Source of the DNA: Nicotiana tabacum
Lineage: Eukaryota; Streptophyta; Magnoliopsida; Solanales; Solanaceae
Direction: 5' to 3'
Length of the DNA: 64,000 nt
NCBI RefSeq assembly: GCF_000715075.1
Contig: NC_134085.1
Coordinates: 158,500,178 to 158,564,177, forward strand
The position numbers were made by a program, and so were the translations under genes. Below the pieces are notes generated by a model that made no database searches, was not told where the DNA came from, and saw nothing but the letters and a program-made list of their open reading frames with translations. Below are positions 45,129 through 57,404 of this stretch, in pieces (positions within the stretch are counted from its first letter, which is position 1; each line of letters starts with the position of its first letter).

Positions 45129-45734
45129 ATGTGTGACGTAAGTGATGTGGTAGTTGGAGCAGTGTTGGGGCAACGAATTAACAAAATCTTCCATCTGATC
45201 TACTATGCTAGTAATACCATGAATGATTCCCAAGTCAACTACACGGTGACCGAGAAAGAGCTCTTTGCTATGGAGAAGTTTTGCCCGTACTTGATGGGTA
45301 CAAAGGTGATTGTCCACACCGATCATGCGGCGCTTCGATACTTAATAAGCAAGAAGGATTCAAAGGCAAGGTTAAAAATGCGATGGGTGCTTCCATTGCA
45401 AGAGTTCTATTTAGAAATCCAAGACCGAAAAGGTAGTGAAAATCAAGTGGCAGACCACTTGTCTCTATTGGAGGAGGAGGGGAGGCCACATGACGGCCTT
45501 GAGATCAATGATTCCTTCCCCGATGAGCAGCTTTTAGCAATTTCAATGACTAAGATGTCATGGTTCTCCGACTTAGCAAATTATCTTGTGAGTGGCATTG
45601 TACCGAATGAGTTCTCTTTAAACCAAAGGAAGAAGCTCAAACGCGATTGCCTTGACTATTATTGGGATGAGTTGTACCTCTTCCGGATTTGTACTGATGG
45701 TGTGATTTGATGATGTATACTGGAGGAGGAACAA
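45129..45734 (+). CDS. Element C RNase H and integrase N-terminal linker
   Basis: 193 residues. RNase H motifs: [14 protein letters not shown] with Asp, [11 protein letters not shown] with Glu, [11 protein letters not shown] with Asp and [11 protein letters not shown] with Asp, so the active site is intact. The C-terminal part ([14 protein letters not shown], then [14 protein letters not shown]) is the usual linker to integrase. A TGA after 45707 stops it; integrase continues in frame. Confidence 0.92.
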
Positions 45735-46839
45735 GTGGGAATTCTTGAGGATTGCCACTCTTCACCGTATGGTGGCCACCATGGTAGAGCAAGAACAACG
45801 GCAAAAGTATTGAGTTGTGGATTCTATTGGCCTACTCTCTATAAGGATGCTAGTGAGCTTGTCAAGTGTTGTGATGAATGCCAAAGGGCGGGTGAAATCT
45901 CAAAGAAGAACGAAATGCCTCTCACCACTATTTTGGAGATAGATATTTTCAATGTGTGGGGTATTGATTTCATGGGTTCGTTTGTTAGCTCTTGTGGGAA
46001 CACCTACATTCTAGTCGCGGTAGATTATGTGTCTAAATAAGTTGAGGCCGTTGTTTTGCCCAACAATGAAGTGAGGAGTGTGGTGGAATTCTTGATAAAG
46101 AACATCTTTATAAGATTCGGTACTCCAAGGGCCATCATAAGTGACGGGGGTTTGTATTTTTGCAACAAGGCTTTTGATACCTTACTCACAAAGTATGGTG
46201 TCACTCACAAAATATCGACCCCCTATCATCCTCAAGCAAGCGGACAAGTTAAAGTCTCCAACCGGTAGATCAAGAGTATTTTGTCAAAGACAGTGAATGC
46301 CAACCATACGGATTAGTCAAGAAAACTTGATGATGCTTTACGGGCTTATAGGATGGCCGACAAAACACCGATCGAGATGTCTCCATACCGGTTGGTGTTC
46401 GGGAAGGCGTGTCATCTTTCGGTGTAACTTGAGAATAATGCCATGTGGGCTTTGAAGAAGTTGAACCTTGAGTGGGATGTCGCCGCAAACTTAAGGGTGG
46501 CACAATTGAATGAGCTAGATGAATTTTAATACCATGTCTACACAAGCTCATCCCTATACAAGGAGAAGATGAAGTACCTCCATGACAAGTACATCCGAAA
46601 CAAGGAGTTCAAAGAAGGTAATCTCGTATTATTATTCAATTCCCAGTTACGAATGTTTCCTGGGTAAGCTGAAGTCTAAATGGAGTGGCCCATTTGAAGT
46701 GGTAAATGTAACCCCCTTTGGTGCTTTGGACTTGAAAAATAAAAATGATGAGGTGTTTAAAGTCAATGGGCACCAGGTGAAACACTATCTTGGTAAAGTT
46801 GATGATGGTCATGTCGTAGCGGTTCTTCATTTCAAATAA
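45735..46839 (+). pseudogene. Element C integrase
   Basis: [10 protein letters not shown] and CCDECQRAG form the HHCC finger. The core has IDFMGSF (Asp) and IISDGGLYF (Asp), but the Glu motif reads GQVKVSNR, so the catalytic Glu of the DDE triad is Lys. [21 protein letters not shown] and a C-terminal [11 protein letters not shown] (GPF module) follow; the last part (46582-46839) is in another frame. Stops occur at about 46038, 46266, 46314 and 46424. Integration activity is very unlikely. Confidence 0.9.
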
Positions 46840-48045
46840 TTGGTAATTTGCGTCGTGCCACGATATTAAATCAGGCACTTCTTGGTAGGCAACCCATGAG
46901 TCCTTTTTTTTCTTTTTCTTCTTCATCGGATAGGCTTTCTTTTGTGCTAAGTAGTTTTAAAGTGTGCAGGAATGGTTGTGCATTGTAGGGACTATGTCAT
47001 AAAAAATTTGGCTAAGTGTTGCAAAAGTGCGGACCACACAATTCTAAAGCCAGCGGCAGAAATCACTCTATGGTCGCACAATTCTGTGTGAGGTTGCACA
47101 ACTAGAAGACCAGAAGTGCAAGCTCTTTGAAGTTGGCCTATCAAAATTTATAGCCAACCTGCGGCCGCACATAAAACTGTGCGGTCCGCACAAATTCTAC
47201 GGTCGCACTCACTTTTGTACGGACCGCAGAGTTTCTTCAAGGTTCAGGTAAAGAATGTGGATCGCACTCAAAATTTTATGGCCGCACTCAGCTTAAGTTT
47301 GGGGCGACTTGGTCAACCTATAAATAGAACCTCAATACACTATTCACAATTTACACATACTGAGTTTGTGAACCCTAAGCAAACACAGTGCACGTTCAAT
47401 TAGTTCACAATCTTCCTTCATTTCATTACTGTAGATTCTTACCTGCATCCTTTATAACTGGTATGTTCATTACATCTTTAGATTTTTTTTTATTTTTCTT
47501 ATTTTTTATTCTTCTGAGATAGAGTATTCTTAGACCTAAAATATCAAATTTTAGTTATGTGTACTTAAAATCATGTGGGAAATATCATACGTGTTCATGG
47601 GGGACTGGGTAGATTATTAATCATGTTTAATTGTAAATACCATGTCTAAATTATGTCAAAATTGCAAAACCTAAAGTCAGTGCCGGATTTCAAATTGTGC
47701 AGTCGCACATGAAAATGTGCGATCCGCAGATCTTTCAATTAGGGCAATTGTGTTGCATGACAAGTGCAGACCGCACTCACAATTGTCCGATTCGCAGAAA
47801 ATTATGTGGCCCGTGAAAAAGTGTGTGCGGCCACACTATTGAAAGATCAGAGAACCAGTAGTCTGAACCCGAGGTTGTGCGGCCACACTTCAAAATTGTG
47901 CGGTTCGTACATGGCATTCTGCGGCCGCACTCACTTTTGTGCGGTCCGCACTGTCTCTTATGTAGACTGCTTTTTTGTAACTATAATGCAGGTATTAACA
48001 TTGTTTTGGAACTGTAACTGACTTATGTGCCTTATATTGCAGATA
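46840..48045 (+). promoter_or_regulatory. Candidate internal promoter and leader upstream of env-like ORF
   Basis: Two GTGCGGCCGCAC palindrome clusters (47028-47288 and 47696-47953) surround a TATA box CTATAAATA at 47318-47326, reproducing the layout of the LTR promoter. Downstream, CTGGTATGTT at 47458-47467 could be a splice donor and TATATTGCAG ending at 48042 an acceptor three bases before the env-like ATG. Transcription and splicing are inferred, not shown. Confidence 0.5.
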
Positions 48046-49470
48046 ATGGTTCGTTCACGAGGCAGAGGAGATACATCTAAAGGGAGAGGTGAATCCTCCC
48101 GAGGTAGGGGCAAAGGTACTCAACCTTTGGGAGTGCAGAAGAAACCATTGACTAAAAAGAAAACCCCAGGGAGATGTAAGGCCACAGAGCCTTGAGAATC
48201 AAGCTCATATTTCCCGTCTAGGGAAGCCTCCGAAGGTAACTCAATAGAGGAACAACCTGAGGCCCAGTCCCAACCATCACACTTCTCTGGGAGGTACCAA
48301 CTCCATGACTAACCCTCTACCTTAGCCAGTTCTTCTGAGGGTTCAAATGTTGGCATCTAGGGTTCAGATCACTCCTCTACACACACTCGTCCTACACCAA
48401 TTACTGTAGATGATGATGATGATGGTCCTGATGATGGTAGAGGAGGTGACACTAGAGTGGGCGGTCTTGAGAGGTCGAAAAAGAAGGAGATATGGGAAGA
48501 CAGATTTGTAAGCTTAACAGCTTTCAACAGGTTCAGAGAATGGTGGCTCCAAATATCACTCACACTTGAGCGGCAAATTTTACTGAAGGATTTGGATAAA
48601 TACAATCCAAATGCCCTTAGGCAGTTCGGGGAGCACCAAGGGTGGATGTGTTCACCTAGAGTGTCAAGGATGCTAAGGAGCACTTGGTACATGAATTCTA
48701 TGCCAATGTGGCATACATAAAGAAGGGTACCAAAGTTACCAAAGTGCAGAATTTGAAAGTTAAATTCGATCAGTGCACTCTGAACCAGTACTTGGGATTC
48801 GAGGAGTTAGAACCAGTCTAGTACTTGGAAAAGCTCTCTATGGTTGATGCAGTTCACCCTTAGCTAGCAGAGATATTGGCAGCTCCAGGACCACCACCAC
48901 CATGGATCACAGAGGGGGTTCCCATTGCTCAGCCACCCTCAATTTTGAAGCAAAAGGGTGGCAAACTTTTGTGTGCAGCCGCTTATACCCGAGCTAAAAT
49001 AATAATAATTTTCCACTTCCCCAAGCAATTTTGGTGGCATCCATCATGGCCGGGTACCCAATCAATGTGGGTGTCATCATGTCGGACAATATGTCATTGG
49101 TGGTCCAAAAAGGTGAAAGCTCATACCTATACCCCAACACACTCACAGAATACCTCACGGATGCAAATGTGGAGCCGAGGAGTTTTGATCAAAATGTGTG
49201 TGCTAAAAAGCCCTTCTCATTGTACTCTTTGCAAGGTCAGGGAAACCCAAAGTTCAAAGGTAAGGCAACTACCACTAGTGGCCAGTCTGATGAGCCAACA
49301 GTGGTGGTTACAGATTCTACGGATGAGCCTTCTACAGCTGCCATGCCTTCTACAGCAGCTGGTCCTTCTACCGAGACAACTGACATGCCACCACCTCCAC
49401 GTTCTAGAGCATCAACATCAGTGCCAGTGCCTCCCTTTTCCGTATATCCACTCACTACGCTGTGAGCCTC
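48046..49470 (+). pseudogene. Element C env-like ORF (plant transposon protein domain)
   Basis: The ATG at 48046 opens 49 codons rich in Arg-Gly (VRSRGRGD, GRGESSRGRGKG) and Lys, then a TGA. Later fragments carry WEDRFVSLTAFNRFREWW (48457-48720) and, in another frame, VASIMAGYPINVGVIMSDN and VCAKKPFSLYSLQGQG (49031-49465), followed by a Thr/Pro-rich tail. These are the 'putative plant transposon protein' blocks found in the extra ORF of Athila-type elements, often called env-like because of position. No convincing transmembrane segment is visible. Several stops and frame changes inactivate it. Confidence 0.72.
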
Positions 49471-50045
49471 CCAGACATTAGGAGTCTCAACAACTAGATG
49501 CAGATAGCTACTTCAAAGATGTCTGACATATCCAGTGTTGTTGCAACACAGTCCTCTACCCTAGCAGCACTTTAGGAACCTCCGTCAATGGAGGAAACAT
49601 TGAAGAAGATCCTGGAAAATTAGAAGACCATCATGGATACAGTGGTGGCGCACGAGAGAGCTATTGAGGAGTTGGGCAAACAGGTGAAGAAGATGCGGAA
49701 ATCTTAGGCTTCAAAGAAGTCAGTGGGTAGATTAAGAAAAGAAGTTGCCAAGATAGCATCTGCTTGAGATCTACCACTTGCTTTGTTGATGGAGTCAGCA
49801 CCAACAGCACCAACAACATCATCAGTACCTGAGGCATTAGAGGAAGTATCTATCCAGTCTGAAGAGCCAGACCTTGCTACCCATACCATTGAGGAGATGC
49901 TCCAAATATTTAGCAACCCCATTATTCCTCGACCGGAGGACGATGAGATCCAGTTGGAGGATCCAGAGGGTGCTGAGCCATGCACACTGAGACCATATAA
50001 GGAGTTCTCTTCACTCTCTGCCCTTCCTTATTCTTATTTTTGTTA
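49471..50045 (+). pseudogene. Env-like ORF 3' end, Thr/Ala and acidic region
   Basis: The frame 49783-50046 encodes Ala/Pro/Ser then Glu/Asp-rich sequence (EEVSIQSEEPDLATHTIEEM). An open but interrupted stretch upstream has heptad-like Leu/Val/Lys spacing (about 49590-49740). It is plausibly the C-terminal region of the env-like protein. Confidence 0.5.
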
Positions 50046-51791
50046 AGCATTGAGGACAATGCTTATTCTTATTCAGGGGGGTAGTCTATTTTGGATAGTT
50101 TATTATGACATTGACATTGGCCTGTAATAATGTTAATACTCTTTTTCTTTTATCTTTATTCTCTTTTTCGTTATGTATATATTCCTCCCTTTCCCTTGAT
50201 GTATATATTCATTTTCCCTTGTCTTGTATATTCATTTGTCTTACTTTCAGTAGTTTATTTTATAGCTTCATTATTTTGTTTTTCTTAGTAGTATAACTTC
50301 TTATTTACTTTAATAAATTCTTTTTGATTTTGTAGCTTCTTGTTATGTTTAAGTGAGCAATAAGCCTTTGATTTTCTTAATGCCACAGTTCTTTCCAAAG
50401 ATGGGTTTTGTGTGAACCGGGTGGCTCTTCCCAACAATGGATGGCGTGACAACCTTTTTAAGGGATTGAGTCCATTTTTTTATGTTTAGGTAAAAATAGT
50501 AGTAATGAATAAAAGGGTCTCAAGCATGCTTCACTTGGCAACACATTTACCTACGGCCTTATGGTTATAAATAAGTTCTTGGCAAGAAATAGCTCTAATT
50601 AGTGACTTTTAGACTCTTGTTTTGACTTGTCAATCATCGAATGGTTTAGTTGAACCATTAGCGATTTTTAATGTTGAATATGGTTGTTGTTTCCTTTGAC
50701 TCTATCCTCTTTAACAATCCAATTTTGTGAGAAGTGAGATTTTTGTTGCAAGCCCAAGTATCTATGCGAATGGTCTAGAACTTGCCCCGAATGTGCTTCT
50801 AGGCGAAATTCTAAGTTTTGCTTGCCTTGATAAATGATTGTAGGCTCTCCTTGACCCAATTTAAAATTTTCCATAGTTCACCAATGTGATATCCCTAGTC
50901 AACCCATTTGAGCCTAAGACCTTTTTCATTTGATAACCACGTTACAAGCCTTTATTCATTTTGTAATGACCCTCTCTTGGCACCCGATCTTTTCTTAATA
51001 TTCTTGAGAAACAATTGGCTAAAACATAAGTTTAGGGAGATACGAGGAGTTTGAAAGTGATATAAAGGTACAAAGAAGAGGAAAGAAATGAAAAAAAGGG
51101 AAGGCAAAGAAAAAAAAAAGAAAAATGCCAAAAAAAAGTGAATAAAGTAAAGAGTTGAAGGAATTCAGGAGAAAACAAATATCATGACCAAGAAAGAGTG
51201 ACATTAAGTCTCTCTATTTCCCCCCGAGGAAAAAGAAAATGCCTCAAAGAGTCGACAAAGTATGAGCCAAAAACAGAAAATGGAGTGCTTAAGGAAAGAT
51301 GATTCCAACAAATCCTACCTTAGTCCAAAAGTCTTCATTACATCCCGAAAAATTCCTACATGATTTCAAATAGAGTGAGCTTACATTAGCGGTGATTTAC
51401 ATGAGGGGAAAGCATATGGTACTTAGAGCCGTACTTGTGACATTCTTTTAGGAGAGATGAGCGAACTTTTCCCAAATCCTTGAATTGAGTATTACATTCT
51501 AAAGTGAGATATGCTAGAGGAGAGTAGAGGAGGAGGGGTTTGGGATCCACAATGACCTACATGAAAGAGCAAGCTTCTTTGATGAACAAAGTCAACTCTT
51601 GATGCTTTAGTGTTACATTAGAACTATTGTACTTAAAGAGTCAAATCATTGCATTGTTGACAATTCATAAGTATTGTGGGTAATTGTTGCTACCAATTGA
51701 TGTGTGTTTGATTCACCTTAGGCCAGCTGTAATAGCTCTTTTCTTTTGGAGGTGGGAATTACCTTATTTTCTTGAAGACAAGCAAAAACTT
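50046..51791. other. Element C 3' untranslated region
   Basis: No coding frame. It contains a T-rich stretch at 50130-50330 and a long purine-rich A/G tract at about 51060-51260 before the polypurine tract. Confidence 0.6.
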
Positions 51792-51805
51792 AAGTTTGGG
51801 GGAGT
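51792..51805 (+). promoter_or_regulatory. Element C polypurine tract
   Basis: AAGTTTGGGGGAGT directly precedes the 3' LTR start TGATAAG; TTTGGGGGAG is the usual Athila form. Confidence 0.85.
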
Positions 51806-53341
51806 TGATAAGTAGGGATTTTGACTACTTATTTGCACTCTTTTACTTGTATTTTAGCTCAAAAATGCTTAAAGGTATTCCCGAGAACTGATAAAATGTG
51901 CTTACTTGATTGGAAAATGAGGCAAGAGATGAAAATCAACTCAAGAATGAGTAATTTTGGACAAGGACTAAAACAAAGCAAAAAAGAGAAAAGTGCGGAC
52001 CACACAATATTGTGCGCGGCCGCAGACTATGAAGATTCCTCTGTCAGATTTTCTATGCAAAGTGCGGACCGCACAATTATAGTGCGACCGCAGAAGATGA
52101 GGGAGATGTGATTTTGGTCCATGAAGAAGTGCGGACCACACCATTATTATGCGGACGCAGAATCAAAAGTGTGACCGCACTTAGAAATGTACGGTCCGCA
52201 GAAGCCTTCCATATTAAAGCTCTAACTCAAGAGTGCGGCCGCACTCATAATTGTGCAGTCCGCAAAATCTGAAGAAGTGCGGCCGCAACCCAAAATTGTA
52301 CGGCCGCAAAAGTCCATCCTGTCAAGCCAACACCAAAGTGCGGACCGCACATAGAATTGTGCGGCCGCAGAACCTCCGCAGGGTCAATTTTGTCCGATAA
52401 TTTTAGTTAGGTATAAATAGTTATTTTTGTCAAATTTAGGTCAAGTTTGAACATCAAAAAATAGATATCCGGTTTTCCTTTACTACATTGGGTAACTTTT
52501 TAATAGTTTATCATTTTAACATTGGATTTTATTCCCTTTATCATTTATTATGAGTTTAATCTTATTTTCTTCTTTAGTTTCTTCAATTTCCTCTATGAGT
52601 AGCTAATTTCTTAGCTAGGGTTGTGACCCAACCCTAGTGTGGGTACCTAATGAGTGTTTAATTTAGGGTTTATTTGTGATTGGGTTAGTGATATTTAGCC
52701 TAGTTTTTGCTTGAATTTAAGAATTAATAGTTGCAAACATTCATGCCTAATTGACTTAGTCTCTACTTGAGAAAGAGAGACTAAGTCTAGGAAGATTTGG
52801 CTAACAAGGAATCGGGATGAACTCAAGAAATTGATAGCTCAAATTAAAGAGTTGAATCTAGAGATAGTAAGAACCGACTTGAGCATTTATCACTTGTTTT
52901 GTGAATTACCCATTTGGACTTGAGAAAATCAAATTGGGCAAAACTACTCTAACTACCGAGAGGTATCGAGTGGGTAATTGTATATGATTGCGATGTTATA
53001 CCCCAACCAATCAAACTTTCCCTAAAGCCTACAACCCGTTAGGTAACCACCTAGGTGGAAGTCACGTCCCTAGATCTTTTATCAACTTAAAAAACAACAA
53101 CACCAAAAATATCGTCCTCTAGCTTTTATTTACAAACATTAGCATAAAAATTAGAAGTAGAAAGAAGCAACCAAACATGTGGAAGTGCATTTTGGGCACA
53201 TCATACACTTAGTATAGATATATACCTAATCCAATATAAGCTCTCTGTGGAATCAATCCCGACTCACGTTGGGTAATTATAATTTTATCGACCGCTTCAC
53301 AATCCAAATTAGTGGTGTGAATTTGCATGATATCAATTTTT
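51806..53341 (+). repeat. Element C 3' LTR
   Basis: About 1,536 bp, partner of 31055-32564, with the palindrome cluster at 51992-52371 and TATAAATA at 52412-52419. Its right end is followed by GATACAAATTTTTAAAAAGG, after which element B aORF sequence begins. Confidence 0.9.
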
Positions 53342-53352
53342 GATACAAATTT

Positions 53353-54902
53353 TTAAAAAGGCCAAATGGCCTCAACAAAAAAAGGTAATACAAAAAGCAG
53401 AAAAACAAAAACATCTTTGAAACGCCTAAGTGGCCAGTCTTCGTCAGGGGCCGCCTTATCACCAGGACCTTTGGGGTCTCCTCTACCCTCGGATCCACTC
53501 AAATCTTCGAAGTCTTCACCATCCACGGGATAATCCAACTTCTTGGCCTCGGCTTCGAGCCCCTTGGCACTCTCAATTTTGGCCGACAAGTCAAAATTCG
53601 AGCATGAATTTCCTTGAGGGCCTCCCTTCGGGATTGCCGCTTCACATGCTCGATGATATCCTTCGCTCGATCCTGGGCTACCTCGGCATCAACCTTATAT
53701 TGGGCCACCATCTCATCGGCATCGATTTAACCACCACGGCCATTGACTTGGCGGTTCCGAGCTCCTCTGCCATAGTCTCTCGATCGAAGATGACCGAACT
53801 TAGCTGAGACTAGAGCTCCTCAATCTTTTTGGCATGCACCGCGGCCTTTTCTTTTGCCACCCGAAGCTGGACCTCAGGCGAAGCTAATTGCGCCCCAATA
53901 GTTTCTTTTTTCAAGGTCAAGCGGTCCATTTTGCTTTTTCATTCTTCGGCCTTGGCCTTTATCACGTCCATCTCTGCTCAAAACTGGTCGATCCGATCGA
54001 AATTCTGTTGGACTTGCGGGTTCACAGCGCTAGTCACCGAGTCTAGCTCATTGTCACTAACCTTAAAGACTTTTACCTTTTCCACCAGTTCGGTGTGCTC
54101 CTTCCGAGTTGCCTCTAGCTCAGCTTGGAGGCTCTTAGCCTCCCCTTTATGTTGCTCGCTGAGAAGTTTGTAAGCATATCTCTTCTCAGTGAGCCCTCGA
54201 ATCTCGGCCTCATACTGGTTTAGCTCTTCCCGATATTGGAGAACTATCTCGTCATGAAGCACTGATGTCTACAAATACAAAGAAAAAATTTATGATTATC
54301 TATAAATTAATCTAAGTACAAATTAGAAGTCATCGCGAGGCATTTGAAGTTACCTGGTTTAACGTTTGTTGAGCATTGTTGAATAGGAAGGTCGCGTCCA
54401 CCTCGTTCATCTTGGCTTGGTCCTCCTCGGTCACCAGGCACAGAAGGTAACTAGCCATTCCTACGGGGGTAAAGAGGACCCGAGCATCCTCCGGAATGGA
54501 GATGATGATCGATCGCTTCTGGTCAGGATTCATGCTCGGAGATAGGAACTGATTGATTAGTTTTGGACTTGAGGAAGGCCCGATTATTCCCAAAGATGGA
54601 CTCTTCCTCGGGTCCTCTAAGTCATCCAATCCGGTGACATCCTCCATGGTGATGAAATCCACACCATCAAAAAATTTCTTTTTACTCAACCTCGTTGGGA
54701 TGTTCTTTCACCATCTGAGCCTCGTTGTACATGGACTCAGTAAACGAAGATGACTCAGAGATGTCTATAATACCAAGTGCATCCTTCGGGGAATTGAGCA
54801 CTGCCCCGAAAGCCCCAGCCTCTTTGTCAGCCTCCCTAACTTGAGGAAAAACAGACTCGCCCCTCTGTGGTTCGGAAGCCTCGGCCATGGAGTCTTCATC
54901 GG
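53353..54902 (-). pseudogene. Element B aORF, 3' half (coiled coil)
   Basis: Minus-strand frames in order: ASEPQRGESVFPQVREAD (from 54900), then 54689-54330 with ALNQ-type linker and VLFTPVGMASYLLCLVTEEDQAKMNEV, a probable intron near 54263-54345, and 54262-53978 with the coiled coil YREELNQYEAEIRGL, then LLSEQHKGEAKSLQAELE. Further helical segments run to 53589-53353, ending in DYPVDGEDFEDLSGSEGRG. Element F separates it from the 5' half at 58278. Same polarity relative to pol as in element A. Confidence 0.8.
54898..54902. repeat. Element F target duplication, left
   Basis: ATCGG, repeated at 58273-58277. Confidence 0.8.
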
Positions 54903-55775
54903 TGTCACGCCCCGAACCTGAGGGGCGAGATTGGCACCTGGTGCCATACTCGGCCCGAGCGTACCACTCTGTAACTGTGAACTCTGGAGGGGTAACCCTC
55001 AACTTAGGCCGATGAGGCCATATTCTGAATCGTCTGAAAATAATGTATCTCTTATTTGTGGGGTAACAAACCCAAAAGCTAAAATATTTAACTGTGCAAG
55101 CCAATGAAGCCGCCATGAATATCTACTGATATAAAAAATATACAACACTCGTCTATAAACCTCTAGAGATAACTGAACTGTATCATGTTCGGGATAGGGC
55201 CTCAACCTACCTATCAAACCTGTATATATAAAATGGACTCCAAGTTCTAAACCTAGTAACTCCGAGGAAGTGGAGCTTACCAACCAAGCTGATCTTTGAC
55301 TCTATCTCTTGGGAGGGTGTGTCCAACTATCAATGAGGACCTGCAGGCATGAAATGCAGTGTCTCCAGCAAAAGGGACATCAGTATGAAATAATGTACCG
55401 AGTATGTAAGGCAACAGAAAAACTGAAAGCTGAAACTGAACTGATAATATAATAACTGAACATAACTAGGAGTGATAATCTGAAGATATGCTTACCTGCT
55501 GATATTGACTCGACTCTTTCAATATAGTAAGTAAAATAGTTGTCCAACCTTATAAGGCTCGGTATGTGTAACTGCTATGCTATAGTAGGCTCTCGCATAG
55601 GCTCTCGGCTATACTAGGCTCTGTATCTTGGCCATTCTGGGCTCGCTCATAGGCGCTCGGCCACAGTAGGCTCGGTATATAACTCACCATCTTATCAGAG
55701 GTTGCCCAATAGGGGCCTGCCCATCAATTATAGCTCGATGGTAGTGAAATACTATACCTTATCACCTAGTAACAG
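54903..55775 (+). repeat. Element F left inverted arm
   Basis: About 870 bp. Its inner part carries repeated GGCTCG/CATAGGC words (about 55555-55680), which also occur inverted in the right arm. Confidence 0.85.
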
Positions 55776-57404
55776 GCTAGGGCATCAGCTAGTGCATCAG
55801 ATGTTACAGCCCATAGTTTCGTACGTGAAAGTACGTCGTAAGTTAATTGATGTAGGCTCACAAATGAGATCATCTTAGAAAGAACATAAAGTAATTTAAT
55901 CATCTTACCATGGAGGTTACAAATATTTAATATCATGGATAACAAGTACCAAGATGGTTGAAATGCTTAGAAGCTAAATAAATTGAAGAAAATAAATTTC
56001 GTCGAATGTTGACAAGTTGGGAATGTTATAACACGTACTTTTGGGTGATATTATGGTGCTTAACATGATAAGGAGGTTATGTTATGAGTTATTTTAGTCT
56101 TATGATTGTTGTCGATTACATTTTGAATTCAAGCGAGTTGTGGAATAAAATTTGGCAAAGGTCATCACAAGTTACATTCATAAATATGCTGAAAATTAAA
56201 TCAAATGTAGCTGAGCATTTCTCCCAATGTACATGGAATTACGGGATGATCTACCTACAAAATTTAATATCTATGAGTCTAATTTCCAATGGAGTAAACC
56301 GTTCATTAATACGACATTGGAATAGAGAGATATTCATATTTTTGCAAGACTACGCAGACTGGTAGGTGACAAGTAAGTCCATCACCTACTTGCCCAAAGA
56401 AGAGGCCTCAATTAAAAGCTACTAGGTCAGCCGAAGAGCCCTTTTAAGGGCTGATTTCCTTCACATATTACACTCATAATAGATCAAAAAAATCAGATGT
56501 ACACCCCATCAAAATCCTCCCAAAAATTCAACACAAAACCCTACATAATTTTCTCTTCTTTTCAAGTTCTAGTTGGAGAAAAACCAAAAGGTTGAAGAAT
56601 CAAGATAGGAACAGAGATATTCACCAAATATGGTAAGTATACTGCCCTTTTTCATCCATTTTTTGCTGTAAAAGTAGAGAAATTCATTCAATAATTGTAA
56701 GAACTCACGGGATGGTGATCGAAAGCCGTGAGTTCGAGTCGTTCAACTTGTAGTGGACTGTTTTGTGGGCTGTTTTATGTTGTTGTTGGGTTGTCTATTT
56801 TGCTACTATTTTGTGGAGTTTTAGAGGAGGAAGGATGTGGATAAAAACCATATAAATGTAGGGTGGTGGGCTGGTCATTCGTAGTAACATTTCTGGGTCG
56901 TTTGATACTCCTACGGTGGTCGTTTTGTGTATGAAAAGATTGGAGTATGTTGGGCTGTTTTGTAGTATTTGATGTGTAATATAAGGCTGGAAAATAATGT
57001 ATATATATTGTTATTGTTGTGTTCTTATGTTTTTGGGGTTATGTTGAATTTGGAGGAAGTAAGGATTATAGGGGAGATGCTGCCCGTTTTTATATAAAAT
57101 AAGCTTGTCATTCGTTGTGCGATAATTGTGCCTTTCATAACTTAATGATAGTATTATTATCGTTGTTGTAAATTAAGGTGTGAAGAGGCAACTTCAACTT
57201 GGTGATTGGAAATATTGTGATAAGGTATGTTAAGTCTAAGTCCTTCCTTCATTTTGGCATGATCTCGTAACTACATGTGTTAAGTTCATACTCCTGAATT
57301 AATGTTCATTTTCCTAGTCTCAAAAGTTACAGCATTCTCCCTTATCGGGACTTCATATTCAGTTTAGTTTTGTCTTTTGTCATCCAAGAGAGAAGAGAGT
57401 CTAT

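Larger units (their letters stand above)
31055..53341 (+). mobile_element. Athila-lineage LTR retrotransposon (element C), nested in B
   Basis: LTRs of about 1.5 kb (31055-about 32564 and 51806-53341) in direct repeat begin TGATAAGTAGGG or TGATATGTAGGG. A tRNA-Asp-like primer site and the tract AAGTTTGGGGGAGT lie inside them. Between are Athila-type gag-pol on the plus strand, then an env-like ORF. Solo LTRs D and E interrupt gag and RT; without them the element is about 13.8 kb, normal for Athila. Stops, frameshifts and an integrase Glu-to-Lys change make it defective. A clear 5-bp target duplication is not visible. Confidence 0.9.

Noticed and set aside
54999..55283. 94-codon frame inside element F left arm
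   Set aside because: The same sequence occurs inverted in the right arm with breaks; no domain, so it is an accident of the arm.
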